A program made the translations under genes and the position numbers. Shown one piece after another: positions 1 through 12,268 of a stretch of DNA of 64,000 nucleotides. Position 1 is the first letter of the stretch, and each line of letters begins with the position of its first letter. The stretch covers positions 864,655 through 928,654 of the forward strand of contig PCDI01000008.1 of NCBI GenBank assembly GCA_002778195.1, read 5' to 3'. The stretch comes from Raffaelea ambrosiae. Taxonomy: Eukaryota > Ascomycota > Sordariomycetes > Ophiostomatales > Ophiostomataceae. The notes below the pieces were generated by a model. The model searched no databases and was not told the origin of the DNA. It saw only the letters and a program-made list of their open reading frames with translations.

Positions 1-3000
1 CAAACCATGGCGCTTCCCACAATGCAAAGTTGAGATAGTTATCTCTCCTCGCCTGCAGTGGAATACCCCTGTATCGAGCTAGCACAGCTGGCCACTGCCG
101 CAATCTCGCCATAGTTGCGACATGTGTGGCTGTACTTTATCAGCTAGCCCTTGCCTATGGCGCTCTCACTGATCAGTGGTGCTGCAGTGCAAGCGAGTTC
201 ACTTGCCCAACCAGTGCTTAGTCCCTGCTGGCCTGCTGGCCAAGCCTCTCGTACGCCATATGTACTTGTAGTGCATGCACTGCACCCTGGCAATCTGCCT
301 GCCGTCATCGTCTTGCGGGATGTCTCCCTGTAAAGGCCCCATGGGTGTCTCCCTGTGGATGTCTCCCTTGTTGTCCACCACCCTTGTCGTGTTCCTTGGT
401 CCTCGGCCGCCTTCCACTTGTCACGAGCGCCTTAGGCGTCATTCCTCGCGCTGACAGACACCGTTCTAGTGCAATTCTTCACCACTCCAAGTTTCATCCA
501 GTTTATGGCGTGACGCTAAAAATGGGCCCCTGCAAGCAAGGGTCCGCCCGCCCACGGACTGTGGCCCATAATTGGAGAGCGCGGGCACCTCTGCTGCGCT
601 GTACCATGTGTCCTGGTGGGCAGAGTGCTGTCATATTCGTACTCGTAAGATGCATGGTTACTGCACATAGCATACCCGTGTATGCAAAGCGTGCGGAATG
701 GCGCGTTGTAGGGGGTGTGGTGACCTGAAGCAATGCAACGTCCAGCTGCGCTCTGGGTTGCCGTGCAGTGTATCAGTCGCCAACGTGCTACAGCGGGCCG
801 TTTATTGGGGGAAACAGCATCCATCCTGCCACCGTATTCTGCCACCGTATTCTCAATTCTCCCTGGAGCTGGAGAGAAATGCGACAAGGCCTGCCCGGTG
901 CTTCTCCCGAGCGGCTGGATGCGATGCCATGACAGGCGCGATAGCGGCAACTTTGGGCTGTCTCATCTCCGACCGGGAGACTGGTAAAACACCGAGTTCC
1001 ACTCATGTTCCCTGACTTCTGCCGTGTGTGTGTGTGCAAGCGTGTGTTTTTTTTTACACAACCTCGCATCTGCGTCCTATCACATATCAGATTCGAAACA
1101 AGACACAAGACCAACAGGGAGGGGGGTCGGAGAGCAGTGCGGTAAATCCTGTGCCAGAAAAGCATCTCCCCGAGCTGTCATGACATTAGTTGCGCTGTAG
1201 TCCATCCGGAGCGGGTCGCACCACGACGATTTCAGACGGAGATGCTGATCTGCGAGATCTTTCTCGCCCACTTTTCGGCAATCCGCAGACCACAGGCCAG
1301 GGCGACACCCGGTGCTTCTTCACCGCAGGGAGGTTGCAGACACGGTGAAGGTTTTTCCACTGCGGTCACCGAGACCATCGTGCCATTTGCACCGATCGCA
1401 TCGTGCATCAGTAATTGCTTCCATTGCGGCGGGCCTTCTGCAAACAACCCGCGTGGTCTGGTAAATGACGCACACCTTCCAGGACATTGACCAAGGTGAA
1501 CCACAATGCTGGGTGCTGGAGCGGTGAGCTGAACCTTCTTCCACTTTGCAGCCATTGCTGCTTCTGGCCCTCCTTGACCATTAGTGGTTAATGCTGTTTC
1601 AAAGGCGGCAACACCCCGGCGGGGCCGTGGCGGCTTCTGCCCTTCCTCAGAAATTCCCAAGTCCATGTCCTCGGGTTCCTTGCCAGTACGTGCGCGTCTT
1701 CCTGGGTTCTGCGCCCTATTGTTTTTTGGCTCATGGACACACGATGTTGATGTCGCACGGCAGTGCGAACGAAAGCCTCCACAGACATGTGAGCTACGTG
1801 TATGCGTACACGTTTTAGGGGAGACAGAAGGACAATTTGGTTTTGCTGGGTCTGTTCACCAGCCCGATCAGCGTGGCCTGGCCTGGCCCTGGGCCACCGT
1901 CGAACTTGCTTCGCCCTGTTTGTCCTTTGTACTCTGCAGCACTGTTTCACTGCCCCAGAGTCTCATGCCCCCCCTTATCATCTTTTTGCTCCTCCCGCTT
2001 GCGTCCTGCTTGTTCAACGTGCCCTGCCCCCCCCCCCTCGTCTGATCCACAAAGTGAATCTGCCGGTCTCGTTTTGTTCCCTGTTAGCGCCCGTCGTGTA
2101 GTGGAAGACCCGCGCTATGCGGCCAAGTACGTCGTCCGCCTTCGTCCTTCTGCTGGGAGAAATGCTCTCAGTGGACGGCTGTTCAGGGTCCATAGTGAGT
2201 CTCAAATATGAACAAGTGGATGCTTGACAGAAGTAGGAGGGTAGACTACTCCACATACCACGCCGTCGAGAACATAGCGGCGACAGCTGGCAACTCGAAT
2301 CCAACACACCTCGGAGGCGTGGTAAAATAATGCCATGGCAATGTGTGGGACTGCAAGAGAGAATACACCACCAAAGCAACGGAGCAAGGGCAAAATGAAA
2401 AAGTGGTGTGTGGGGTGGGAGCATAAAATGGGCTCTCTATTCACTCTATTGACTAGGGCCATCCTTGGTGGCCCGTCGAGTGGTCGAGAGAGGCGCTGGG
2501 GGGAGCAGTGCCCAAGCCTTCCGCCCTCCACACAAGACAGGATGTGGGAAATCAGCCAGACGGCAGCACCCAGGTATGAAGCGAGACAGTCCGCAACAGG
2601 CAAGATGCGAGGTTGGTGCTTTCTTCTTTTCGAGGCCGCAATAGTGTGTCATGACAGCAGCCGGGTCCAGCAGTAAGTCAGCTTTTGCTAGGTCTTTCAA
2701 CAGAATAGTAACGCTGGTTTTTGGCTTGGGCAGCAATGCCCGCGAACCCGCAAACAACAGCCGCACCCTCAACCTGCGCTGCTCCACTAGCCAGCTGTCT
2801 GGGATGGGAAAGAGGGTGGCCCGTTTCCTCAACCAGGTGCAGATAGCTTCGGTGGTAGCGACTTTGGCGGCCCAGACGGTCGCCCGAAAGTAACCTTCCT
2901 GCTGGGCACCCAAGTACTCCCTACTGGGTAGTGTGGCCCATTCCATCCACGTACAGGCACGCATGACACATGTGGGCATGTATTGTATACGAATAGTTAG

Positions 3001-3912
3001 CATAATATCAGAGGTACTGGCGCGGGTCACAAGCTCTCTCACCGCCGCCCTAACTTACATAGTTTGCTAACTTCCCTGCGGGCTCCGTCCCCGACCCGAA
3101 CAGGGGGGTAGGAGAATTAGAATTATTTTCAAGCAGCGCAAGCAGCCAAAAGTGAGTGATGTGGCAGGTGGAAAGACGGTACTCAAACCAGGCGTTTGCG
3201 CTACAGCCCTCTCCACCACCCATGTCGTATTCTCCAGTCCTGGCTGCAGCCCCGGCTGTGGTTTTGCTGTCCCTGCAGTCTGTGAACGGGGGTTGGGCCG
3301 TGGCTCTGCACTCGCTTCATCCCCGGCCCCAGCATGGTAGTCTGATCCGAGTAGAAATATGTCTAGGACTGCTTTTTTTTTTTTTTGCAAACCCAGCCTC
3401 TTCCTGCGTTGCCCGTCACCGGGTGTAAGCACCTTCACAGTTGAGATCGACGGCGATATCGTGGGGTGCCAGCTGCCTAGGCCACCCAATCTGAACTACC
3501 TTGCAAGGCCAAGAAGGGTCCACTTCCAGCGACTGTGTTGCTTTCCAGACGGTACACCCTCCAAAAACCCCAACTCTGTTTCGCAGGGAAGACGCAACGG
3601 CCCCGACACAAACCAGGGTTAGCGGTTATGAGGCCAGCCCATGAACCCGTCCCCCCGTCCCGCCGTCTACCCGGCAGACCAACCAAGCGTGAGGAGCCAG
3701 CGAACCAGCCAGTGTCTTATGGTGAAAATACCTGGCCGCCACACGCCCATATCGGCCACCGGCGGGGAGCCTCCTTTTAATACTTGAGGCTTCCAAAGGT
3801 CGTGGCCACTTTCCACGACACGTATTCTCAGCCTTCATTTTCTCACCATAACGACCAATATCGACCGCCCGTGAATTGCGGATGCGAGCGAGGCCAACCT
3901 TTGTCTGGCACC
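1..3912. other. Intergenic region, no supported gene
   Basis: Open frames on both strands here are short (the longest is 198 codons, minus strand, 2446-3042), overlap each other, and show no protein family I recognise. Short T tracts (1048-1056, 3370-3384) and a small GT run (about 1024-1038) occur. Nothing looks like a tRNA or a transposon terminus. The right end contains the promoter of the methyltransferase that starts at 3913. Confidence 0.5.
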
Positions 3913-6098
3913 ATGGCAGAGAGGTAACAAAAGATTTAGCGAGCCACCATCCCCCCCCTTTTTATTTTTTGGCCCCCGAAATGTGCAGAGTTCGGACGAA
4001 TAACATAACAAAACCGGTGGCCATAGAAGTGACGAGACGGTCCCCCTCGACGACAGGCTGAAAGAAACGGTGGCTTTCCACGGTAGAGAGTACCAGGCCT
4101 ACTCGCTTGAGAACGACGTGTATTTCTCTCCTGTTGACGAGGTATGACTTTGGGTCTCATGTCCCTTGGCCGCTTGGCCAACCCCCTGGGATTTCCTGTC
4201 TCTGTCCTTGTTTGCTGCAGTTTCTGTGGCCGGCGGGAGAAATGCTTTTTTTTTTGTTGCTGAAACGCCTGGCTCTAGGACGAGGTTGAGCGGCTTCAGA
4301 TCGCACACACAGCCTACCAAAAGCTGTTTGACGGTCGATTGATCTTTCCACCCATCCACAGATTAAGAAAAATCTTAGACTGTGGCTTTGGCTCTGCAGC
4401 ATGGGCTATCGAGGTTGCTATGCAGAACCCGCGTTGTGAGGTTTGTTTGTCCCCCTTCTTCCGAGTTCTGCCATTCCACTTGTTTTGTTGCTTCTAGCCG
4501 TCACTATCTGGTTGTCCGGGTCCACGCCCTCGCTGAAGACAGTTTTGCGACCTGGGAACCGGGTGCATCGAGCGACAACGATCACGGTCTCCCAGACGTT
4601 CTGCTTTATAGATCTGAAGACTCGAGGCGTATCTTCACGTTTGATTTTGACGTCAGGGGATATTCAAACCGTGGGGGCGCGGGCTGGAAACCCTCCACAG
4701 ACTTCTGAATCCTCTCTTTGTTCCATTCTGCGTTCCCGTTTCAACGAATATGGACGCAATGTGCGCCATTTGTTAAGACAGATGCTAACAAGTTGTCGAA
4801 CCAGGTTACGGGAATTGACATCAGTCCCCACATGATGCCGTATGACTACTTGGAGAATGTCGATCTGCAAGTTGACGACTTGAACGGAAGGCAAGGCTGA
4901 TAAACAAACAAAGCTTCGATGGATACAGCCATCTAACACTTGGGTTTTACCAGGTTCACCTTTGACACGGGCGAGTTCGATCTGGTGCATAGTCAGATGG
5001 TGGCCGGTGGCATCAACACAGACCGCTGGAGGAGTTACTTACGAGACATGAACCGAGTCCTTCGTCCAGGTGGCTGGTGCCAGATCGTCGAGATCTACTA
5101 CCAGGCCCAATCTGACAACGGATCGTTGACCGAAAGTGAGTCGCACCTCCAGTGCTACATCCACGTGCAGGGGCATGTGTTTCCGGAATCAGAACGGCAG
5201 CTGACCACAGTCGGAAATCTTCAAGCCCACGCACTTCGACAATGGTCCAAGCTGTATCTGCAGAGTGTCGGCCAGTACAAAGACCCACGAGCTCCGGTGC
5301 GAATGGAAACACTTGTCAGAAACGCCGGATTTGTTGATGTCGAATCTCGGGTCATGCAGATGCCCATGTGCGGATGGCCAACAGGTAGGCAATCAGCCAG
5401 CGCCGAAGCTGATCCCCTACTGTTGTGCTCTTTGCTGCTCCCGGTGTCTCTCAGCACTTCTTCCACAGACGAAAATGATTCCTCGCTAACCGAAATCTTG
5501 CTGCAGATCCACGATTAAACGAAGTCGGAATGCTGAACCAAGACAACGTTCGGCGCTTGCTATCCTCACAGGCCATGTACCTTTTCACCGAAAAACTCGG
5601 GTACGTTCCAGACGTTTCATATTGGCATTTTCATCTGATCGGCATCTCGAAAACTGCATGTCAGTCAACAACCCCCTGCTTTTGCTGATATATTTTGTGG
5701 CTTTCCAGGATGCATCCGGAGCAAGCACAGGTACTCATAGCACAAGCCCGGGCCGAAGCAGTGAACCCAGCAATTAAGGTATGTTTTGAAACCCCGACTG
5801 GGCTTGAAGTCTGTCGAAGAGAAGCAGACTGAGGCGTGCTATTTGCTGCGTCGCTTTCCATCCGTTGAAGCCGAGTGAGTTGCGCTAATTTTCTTGCACT
5901 TCTTTCAGGCCTATTTTCCATTGTAAGTATACATACCGTGCCACACCTCCTCTGGTACTGCCGGGCCACCACGATGGCGCCCGAAGTTTTCTGCCTAGAA
6001 CGTACCCAGCAAGCTGACTGACTGGGATACTTCCCACAACCAGATATGTTTGCATCGGTCGAAAGCGGCCGTCCAGTTCCTCGAGTTCAAGAAGGTGA
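3913..6098 (+). CDS. SAM-dependent methyltransferase, LaeA/UMTA-like, 10 exons
   Basis: Probable class I SAM-dependent methyltransferase of the fungal LaeA/UMTA type; substrate unknown. Proposed exons: 3913-3923, 4030-4141, 4279-4440, 4805-4890, 4954-5135, 5226-5384, 5507-5600, 5709-5778, 5909-5922 and 6044-6098, giving 945 nt and 314 aa. Visible hallmarks are YQAYSLENDVYFSP near the N-terminus, the SAM-binding motif ILDCGFGSAAWAIEVA, the following VTGIDISPH acidic strand, FDLVHSQMVAGGI, LRPGGWCQIVEIYYQ, and the C-terminal AYFPLYVCIGRK. Frame and phase agree at every junction and several introns have CTAAC branch sites. The intron at 4891-4953 starts with GC instead of GT. The 11-nt first exon is the least certain part, because an alternative acceptor three bases upstream also keeps frame. 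The intron at 4441-4804 is unusually long (364 bp). Neighbouring genes do not suggest a pathway. Confidence 0.78.
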
Positions 6099-9000
6099 CG
6101 CGGCTCGGCTGTGTCTTGGGACAGAGGTACTACACTGAAAGACACGTGTCGAAACGGGCTGGCATATCGGTTCTTGGGAGTTCTGGGGCGGGTGAGACGG
6201 ATGATGGGAGGTTCCATGATATCCAACATTCTGTTTCGGCAATGCATAGCGGTGGTGTTCTCGTCTCTTCATTGTTTTTGCTCTCTTTTTTGTTTCCTTC
6301 GCTGTTGTTCCAGACAGCTGGCATTTGCATGTTGAATATGCTGCCAACTCTCAATCATTTTGGGGGCTGTGGCCGTGTCTTTCGTCGTTCTTTGTTGGAT
6401 ATCTGCGGGCTCGGTCTTGGTGCCTCAGTCCTTTAGACACGGCTGATCTTCTTGTGCCCACAGAACAATGCGATTTTGTTTGGCGCGTCTTTAATGGCAA
6501 GTCCCCTGTGTCTCCGGTCTCCGTCTGGTAGTGAAATTGGCGCCGACATTGCGAGGCAATACCATAGAAAAGGGAGAAGAAGGAGTGGGATTGGGGTCAT
6601 CAGCAGGATGGTGGATGGCTGCTCCTCACGAAATTTATTCGAGCCGGGACGGCGTACTGGGGGGGTTGCGTGCAAAAGACGGTGACTGGGCCCTGCCTGC
6701 CTGCGGGTGTCAAAGCTGTGGGACAGACCAACAGGGCTCGAGCCCAAGTGCTGGGATGGAAAGAGCGATGGGCCAGTCACAGAAACGAAAGAGCAGACTA
6801 ATGAGCTCTTTCCATCCTGGTTCACCTCACCGGGTGGGAAAAACACAGGGGACGCACCATTCAGCTGATCAGAGGTGGCAGGAGCGGACGCCAGCCCACA
6901 CACAATGGTCCCGCGTGGTCGTCCATCCTCCTTCCTGTTGGCACGAGTTGGCACGGCTGAGGCTGTCCAGCAGAGGGCGCGATGGCTGGGCCCAAGGGGA
7001 GCCTGGCAGGGCAGGAGCGAGTGAACACTTTCCTAGCTGTCTCAGTTGCCCCTCAGGGCGTAGAATTCTTCTCCAACCAGGACACAAAGCCTGGCGCAAA
7101 GACGGACGCTAAGCGGAGAGAAGGAACAAAGGGAAGGGAAGCATCGAAGGTCCATAGCGAGCTGAGCTGACCACCGGCCGGCCAAACGAGACGAAAAGTG
7201 ACCCAGCCAGCGCGATTGCACACGCCGTCTCTGCCCAACCAACAGTCTGGTATCGCTCGCAATGGAATTCGCGACAGCTAGCACCAGATGACCCGCCCGT
7301 CGAGGAATAGCTGCCGTCAATAATGCTTCCCCTTTGCCCCTCTCGCCAGCTTCGGTCATGCACATTAACTAGCAATCGGCGTGCCGTATCCTGGGTGGGA
7401 AGGCTGGCTGGAACGAGATGGCATGGAGACGGCATCGCGAGAAGGTCATCGAGAGGAGGGTCGAGAAAAGAGAAAACGAGAAACGACGTCGACAAAAAGA
7501 GAAGAAGAAAAAAACACAGGGAACGACAAGGAAAACAGGAACAACATGAACGTTACAAAAAAAGACGACAAAGACAAGGCCGACAATAACAGAGCAGGCG
7601 AGGAAGAACAACTACTATGTACAGCACGGTTTCCGTGTCAGCGAGCCCCCCCGGATGTCGAATACGCCAATGTGAAAGACCCTTGTCCCTCCCTTGCTCA
7701 GCGGGACTGGCACTATGCTCCTTTTTGCCCAACAGAACCTGCCTTCCCATCCTCGCAGCGACAGCGCCATCGCCCACCTTCCCCTGTTTGCACACGGCCG
7801 CTATTACTCGTCATGTTGCTACAAAGTACATACGATGGCCCGACATGGGCCATTACACCAGGAGTCCAGCAGGGGTAAGGCAGCAGTCTCTCCGTATGTG
7901 CTCACACCTGTTCACACCCGAGGAAGGCGACGAGAACAGCGCAAGATGCATCGCTGCCCTCATGCAAGCACAACTACACCGTATGGTCGCGCCCGAGTCT
8001 GCAGCTGCATGACATCCTGCACACGCTACGGCGGAGGAATCCATGCCAGGGCCTTGGATCCGGCTGCCGCGCCTTGCTACATAGTGGAGTGGGGATGGAC
8101 ACCATCGAGACGGAGGACTTGCAGAACACGTCGTCTATCATCCTGTCCAGCAGCCGCAGACGTCGACGAACCATCCGAGGTGGTATTTCCAGTCGCTTTG
8201 GAGCCACTGGCTGCCCAGGCCCATGGCCGCGAGAGCGGGCGTACCGGATGGACCGTGCTGGTTCATTAAACGGAGCGCTAACAGGGGCTTTCCAGTCCAT
8301 CTATTGTCATGGTACTCCGGCGGGAAACATCCGCGAGAAGATCCTTGCTGCAAGTCAAACCGTCAGGTGACCAACGACAACAACACCCGCAGCATCGGGG
8401 GATGGAACAGCAACCAGGGCCCAGGGTGTCTCTTGGCTTTCAACCAAGGGCAGTGCGAAGGCAGCAAGGAGGGTGCCATATTAGCGAGAAGGTGCCTCAT
8501 GAAGCTAGACGCAATTCCCGGCAGAGTAGACTGTGCAGGTGCCAACCCTGCGGCACAGGAACTACGAGTATGCATGGGAGCCAGGCACCGTGGTCTACAG
8601 GTAGACGGTGTCGGGCATCCCGATGCACACATGCAGTGGGTGGTCTCTGCACGAAAACTACACCGTACATACTACAAAACCTGGCTCCTCCTTTTTGTCC
8701 GTCCACTGTCCCCTTGCTTGTGGTCTGCCAGGGTGTGGCTGCTACTCCGGCTGGTCTGAGACGATCGACACGTAGTGCCTGGGCCGTGCTAGCACTGCTA
8801 GGTAGTGCCCGCATTGCCACACACGTACGGCTTCATCGGTTGGCACACTGATGACCCGAACGGCAGCATGAGCAGCCCAAGCACCTGGAGATGCCACCTT
8901 TGAAATTCTACACTGTATACAAAGCACGTTGTACCTCTGCAGAACCCAGGAAGCATGGGAAAAGAGCTGATGAGGTCGAGCCAACACGCCAAATAATCGC

Positions 9001-9590
9001 AAAAGAAAAGACATCTCGTGGACGTATCCTCTCCTGGACGCATTTTTCTCGTGAAGAAGACGACTGCGTTGGCAGTTGCCTCCCTATCAATGTTGCATAT
9101 CTAGCGTCCAAGCTCGCTGCATTAGTGCTGCATTTGCTCCGTAGTGGCACGACAGCGGTAGTGGAGCGTCCCCCACGCCGGTGAAGGCACTGGCCTCTCC
9201 GGTGAACGACAGCTGCGCCAGCAGTGGATGTGATTGGCGCAATATGACTGGTCAATGGGGTTGGGAGCAGGGAACTCTGAGGCCAAAAAAAATAAGCAAA
9301 AAATAAAAATAAAAAATAGCGACCGGAGAAAATAGAAGAAAAATTTTAAACTTTGTTTGGCCGGCCGCCACTACGCAAACGCAGAAAGTAACTTGGATCA
9401 AGCATTGTTCGAATCTCATATTGCCCGGGATTGATACGAGACGGCTGCCCCGACATAAGAAACGCCAAGCTAGAGAAGAACGAGAGCCACAACTTGTCCC
9501 CAGCGGAAAAAAAAAAAAAAAAAAAAAAAAAAAGCGACTCCATATTCCCTCCTCAAAACGACATCACCTCATCCATACACTCAATACACC
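6099..9590. other. Intergenic region with low-complexity tracts
   Basis: About 3.5 kb with no recognised gene. The plus frame at 7381-7878 encodes a Lys/Glu/Arg-rich low-complexity stretch and matches no family I know; frames at 7.6-8.9 kb overlap on both strands. An A-rich segment lies at 9282-9345 and a poly(A) run of about 26 at 9509-9534, immediately upstream of the AIM41-like gene and probably in its promoter or 5' leader. Confidence 0.5.
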
Positions 9591-10211
9591 ATGACGTCAA
9601 GGCTTGCTGTGTCGCGGTTGACTACCGCTGCTTCTGCTGCTACTCTGCGGCCGGCATTGCCCAGCAGTCGGACCTCCACGCTGCGGACATGTTTGTTTTG
9701 CCGGCCGTACTCGAGCGACGCGCCACCACCGCCGTTGCTGGCCAAGCTCAAGGGCGACCTCAAGGCGGCCATGAAGGCCAAGGATGCCGCCCGGCTGTCG
9801 GTGCTGCGCTCAATCATGTCCGCGACGCTGAATGCCAGCAAGACGGCTAGCCCGATTAAGACCGACGTGCAGCTGGTGGCGCTGCTGCGCAAGACGGCCA
9901 AGACGCAAAAAGATGCGGCCGAGGAGTTCCGGGGTGCCGGCCGGGCGGACCTGGCCGAGAAGGAGGACGCACAGATTGCCATCCTCGAAGAGTACGCCAG
10001 CGGCAGCGGCGTGGAGACCCTGGACGACGCGGCGATCCAGGCGGCCGTGGAGGCGGCCCTGGCAGAGCTGGCGGCGGAGGGCAAGAACACAGGCAAGGGC
10101 GTGGCAGGCGAGGTGATGAAGCGTCTGCTGGGACCGGGCGGCAGCCTGGCGGGTAAGGATGTGGACAAGGCGACGGTAGCACGCATTGCGAAGACGGTGA
10201 CGCAAGCATAG
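9591..10211 (+). CDS. AIM41: Aim41 / YqeY-like mitochondrial protein
   Basis: Single-exon gene of 206 aa. The first 45 or so residues are rich in Ser, Thr, Arg, Leu and Ala with no acidic residue until SSDAPPPP, as expected of a mitochondrial presequence. The remainder is a YqeY/GatB-like helical domain: LLAKLKGDLKAAMKAKD, ARLSVLRSIMSATLNA, the Lys-rich AKTQKDAAEEFRGAGR, DLAEKEDAQIAILEEY, and a C-terminal segment with GKVAGEVMK-like and AKTVTQA motifs. This corresponds to yeast Aim41 (altered inheritance of mitochondria); bacterial YqeY relatives resemble the tail domain of amidotransferase subunit GatB. The molecular role is not established. The start follows a CACC context, and the first ATG gives the presequence. 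No introns are needed. Confidence 0.88.
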   Translation: MTSRLAVSRLTTAASAATLRPALPSSRTSTLRTCLFCRPYSSDAPPPPLLAKLKGDLKAAMKAKDAARLSVLRSIMSATLNASKTASPIKTDVQLVALLRKTAKTQKDAAEEFRGAGRADLAEKEDAQIAILEEYASGSGVETLDDAAIQAAVEAALAELAAEGKNTGKGVAGEVMKRLLGPGGSLAGKDVDKATVARIAKTVTQA

Positions 10212-12268
10212 GAGGAACGAGGGCGAGAGACGGAGGCTGGGACCGAGACGGAGGCCGAGAACAAACAACCCTCACCCCCCTTGAAAATACGAGAACGGCT
10301 ACGATCACGGCTACGACCACGGTGGACGAATCTATGAGACGTTGATTAAAGACAACTGTACATTATCAAATGTGTCTACGAAACTGGGAATACATAAAAA
10401 AAGGGCATCTAAAAATTTCATACAGACGAAAATAAAAAGAAAGCAATTCTACTCAACTGCTATCCCTAGAAAGGATGGACTCCCCGGCCAGCCGACACGC
10501 ACTGTCGCCGTTCCCATCTCGAGGACACTTGGAATTTGGGCTCGGATTCCGCTGCGAAGTCCCCTATCTCCTGGCAGATAACGAACCAGGGTCAAAGGGG
10601 TCCCGAAGGGAGAGCCCCCCCTCCCCCCCCCCTCGAAGGGAGAGCCTCCTAGGTGGAGAGGCACACCATCGAGATCAACCGCCAACACGGTGAGCTAAGC
10701 GGGTGAATCGCGATCGACCGCCAGGGAGGGGCTCCCCCAAGTGGCGATACGCACCGTCGGCAACATCAATGACAACGACAAACAGCAGAACCACATTATC
10801 GACAACGACAAACAAACAGGCAGCCGCTAGGTAGTGAAACATCTACCGTCGGCTACGATCACCACAAAGAACGCCGCCAGGAGCGAAGCAACTGCCGTCG
10901 GCTACGACAACTACAAAGAACGCCGCCAGCAGTGAAGCAACCACCGTCGGCTAGGGAGGACAAACAAAAAGAGCCGCTCAACAGCAAAGCCCGAACTGCC
11001 ATCGACGGCCATCGGCGACGACGACAAATACAAAGAAAACAAGGAAACAAGCATGATCGCCTCACATCAAAAACGCTTCGCGTCGTAGCGGATCGGCATT
11101 TGCAAGAGCCCGTCTTGGGGACCGTCAAGCCGACCCACAAACCAGTTGTTTCTCTAGATCGACAATAGTTAGGATCATCCGGGCTTCCGAATCAGGGGGG
11201 GGGGCCTCATGCACAGCCTTGCCACAGTTGTTGCTGGCATGTAAGTTATCTCCCCAACGTAAACCATCTCCACCTACACAGTATCAAATACCGTCGGCCT
11301 ATTTGTTTTGTTTTTCTGCCTTGTCGCTGCCATTATGTTTTGGCTAGGCGTAATACTACATCGACCGGCCAGGTCATGACGTCTTTAGTCTCTTGCTGGT
11401 CCCAAAGAACGGGTTGTATGTGGCGCATCAAGCGGACTACATCAGCAACCCGATAAGGCCGTGTGTGTGTGTGTGGGTGGGTGTGTGAATGTGGATGTCT
11501 GTGGATATGTGACTCTTTGAATTGTCTTACGCCCAAACACATCTGCTTGGATTTTTTGTTTTGTTTGTTTTGTTTTGTTTTGTTTTTTGTATAGTAATCA
11601 TAGCCCTTTGAACCCCTCTTGCTGGAAACGTCTAAGAGCCCAAGAACAACCTGACAAATGCGCCCAATCTCTCCATAGTCGTGCCCAATAGTCTGCCTCG
11701 CTTTTCTTCTTGTGCAGCCTTGGGCAGGGAGGAGCACACCGTCAGACGCATGCACAACAAAGACAATAACAAAAACAAGAGCCCAGGATCGGACGCCACC
11801 ATTCCATTTCATCCCTTGGAGGCATCCCGTCATCTCCCCAACTTCTCCCTGTTCCCCTCACCAAGGCTTGCGGCCCATCCAGTATCCTGCAGCCTTGGCC
11901 GCTCCGTTGGGTCTAGGCAACCGTTTTCGACCCAAACTTTTTTTGGATACCCAGTCCTCGCTCTCTCTTGTTCTCTCGCTCTCTCTCCCTTCGTTCCTTT
12001 CTTCGATCCTCGTTCGATCCCTCCCTTGTGTCGCGAGAAACCACCTCCTCTCCCCTCCCCTATTTGTATCCCTCTTATTTGGGCCCTCTGTCCCTCTCGT
12101 CTGTCTCTCTTCTTCCTCTCTTTTTCTTCTGGCTTTTGTCGTCTGTCTTCGTCCTTCTTTCTCTCTCCAACCTCTTTACCCGTTGTCCCGCACTTTCTCT
12201 GAAACACGGACCACACAACCACAAACAAAGAACGCTCGTACACCGCAATCTCCCCCACAAATCCCAAA
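10212..12268. other. Intergenic region with tandem repeats
   Basis: No supported gene. It contains a duplicated GAAGGGAGAGCC element (about 10604-10646), the 49-bp tandem repeat listed separately, a GT/GTGGG tract (about 11459-11488), a TTTTG-rich run (about 11559-11590) and a long pyrimidine-rich stretch (about 11950-12180), which is probably the 5' leader of the gene at 12269. Confidence 0.5.
10843..10955. repeat. 49-bp tandem repeat, two full copies plus a partial
   Basis: Copies at 10843-10891 and 10892-10940 share the core ACAAAGAACGCCGCCAG and the phrase CCGTCGGCTACGA. A third partial copy (CCACCGTCGGCTAGG) begins at 10941, and a more degenerate relative lies to the left (CAGCCGCTAGGTAGTGAAAC). 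Confidence 0.8.

Noticed and set aside
7381..7878. 165-codon Lys/Glu-rich frame
   Set aside because: Low-complexity translation of a purine-rich stretch; no start context or family.
9395..9440. tRNA-like GTTCGAATCTC box
   Set aside because: Flanking bases do not pair into a T arm and no matching acceptor stem or A box was found.
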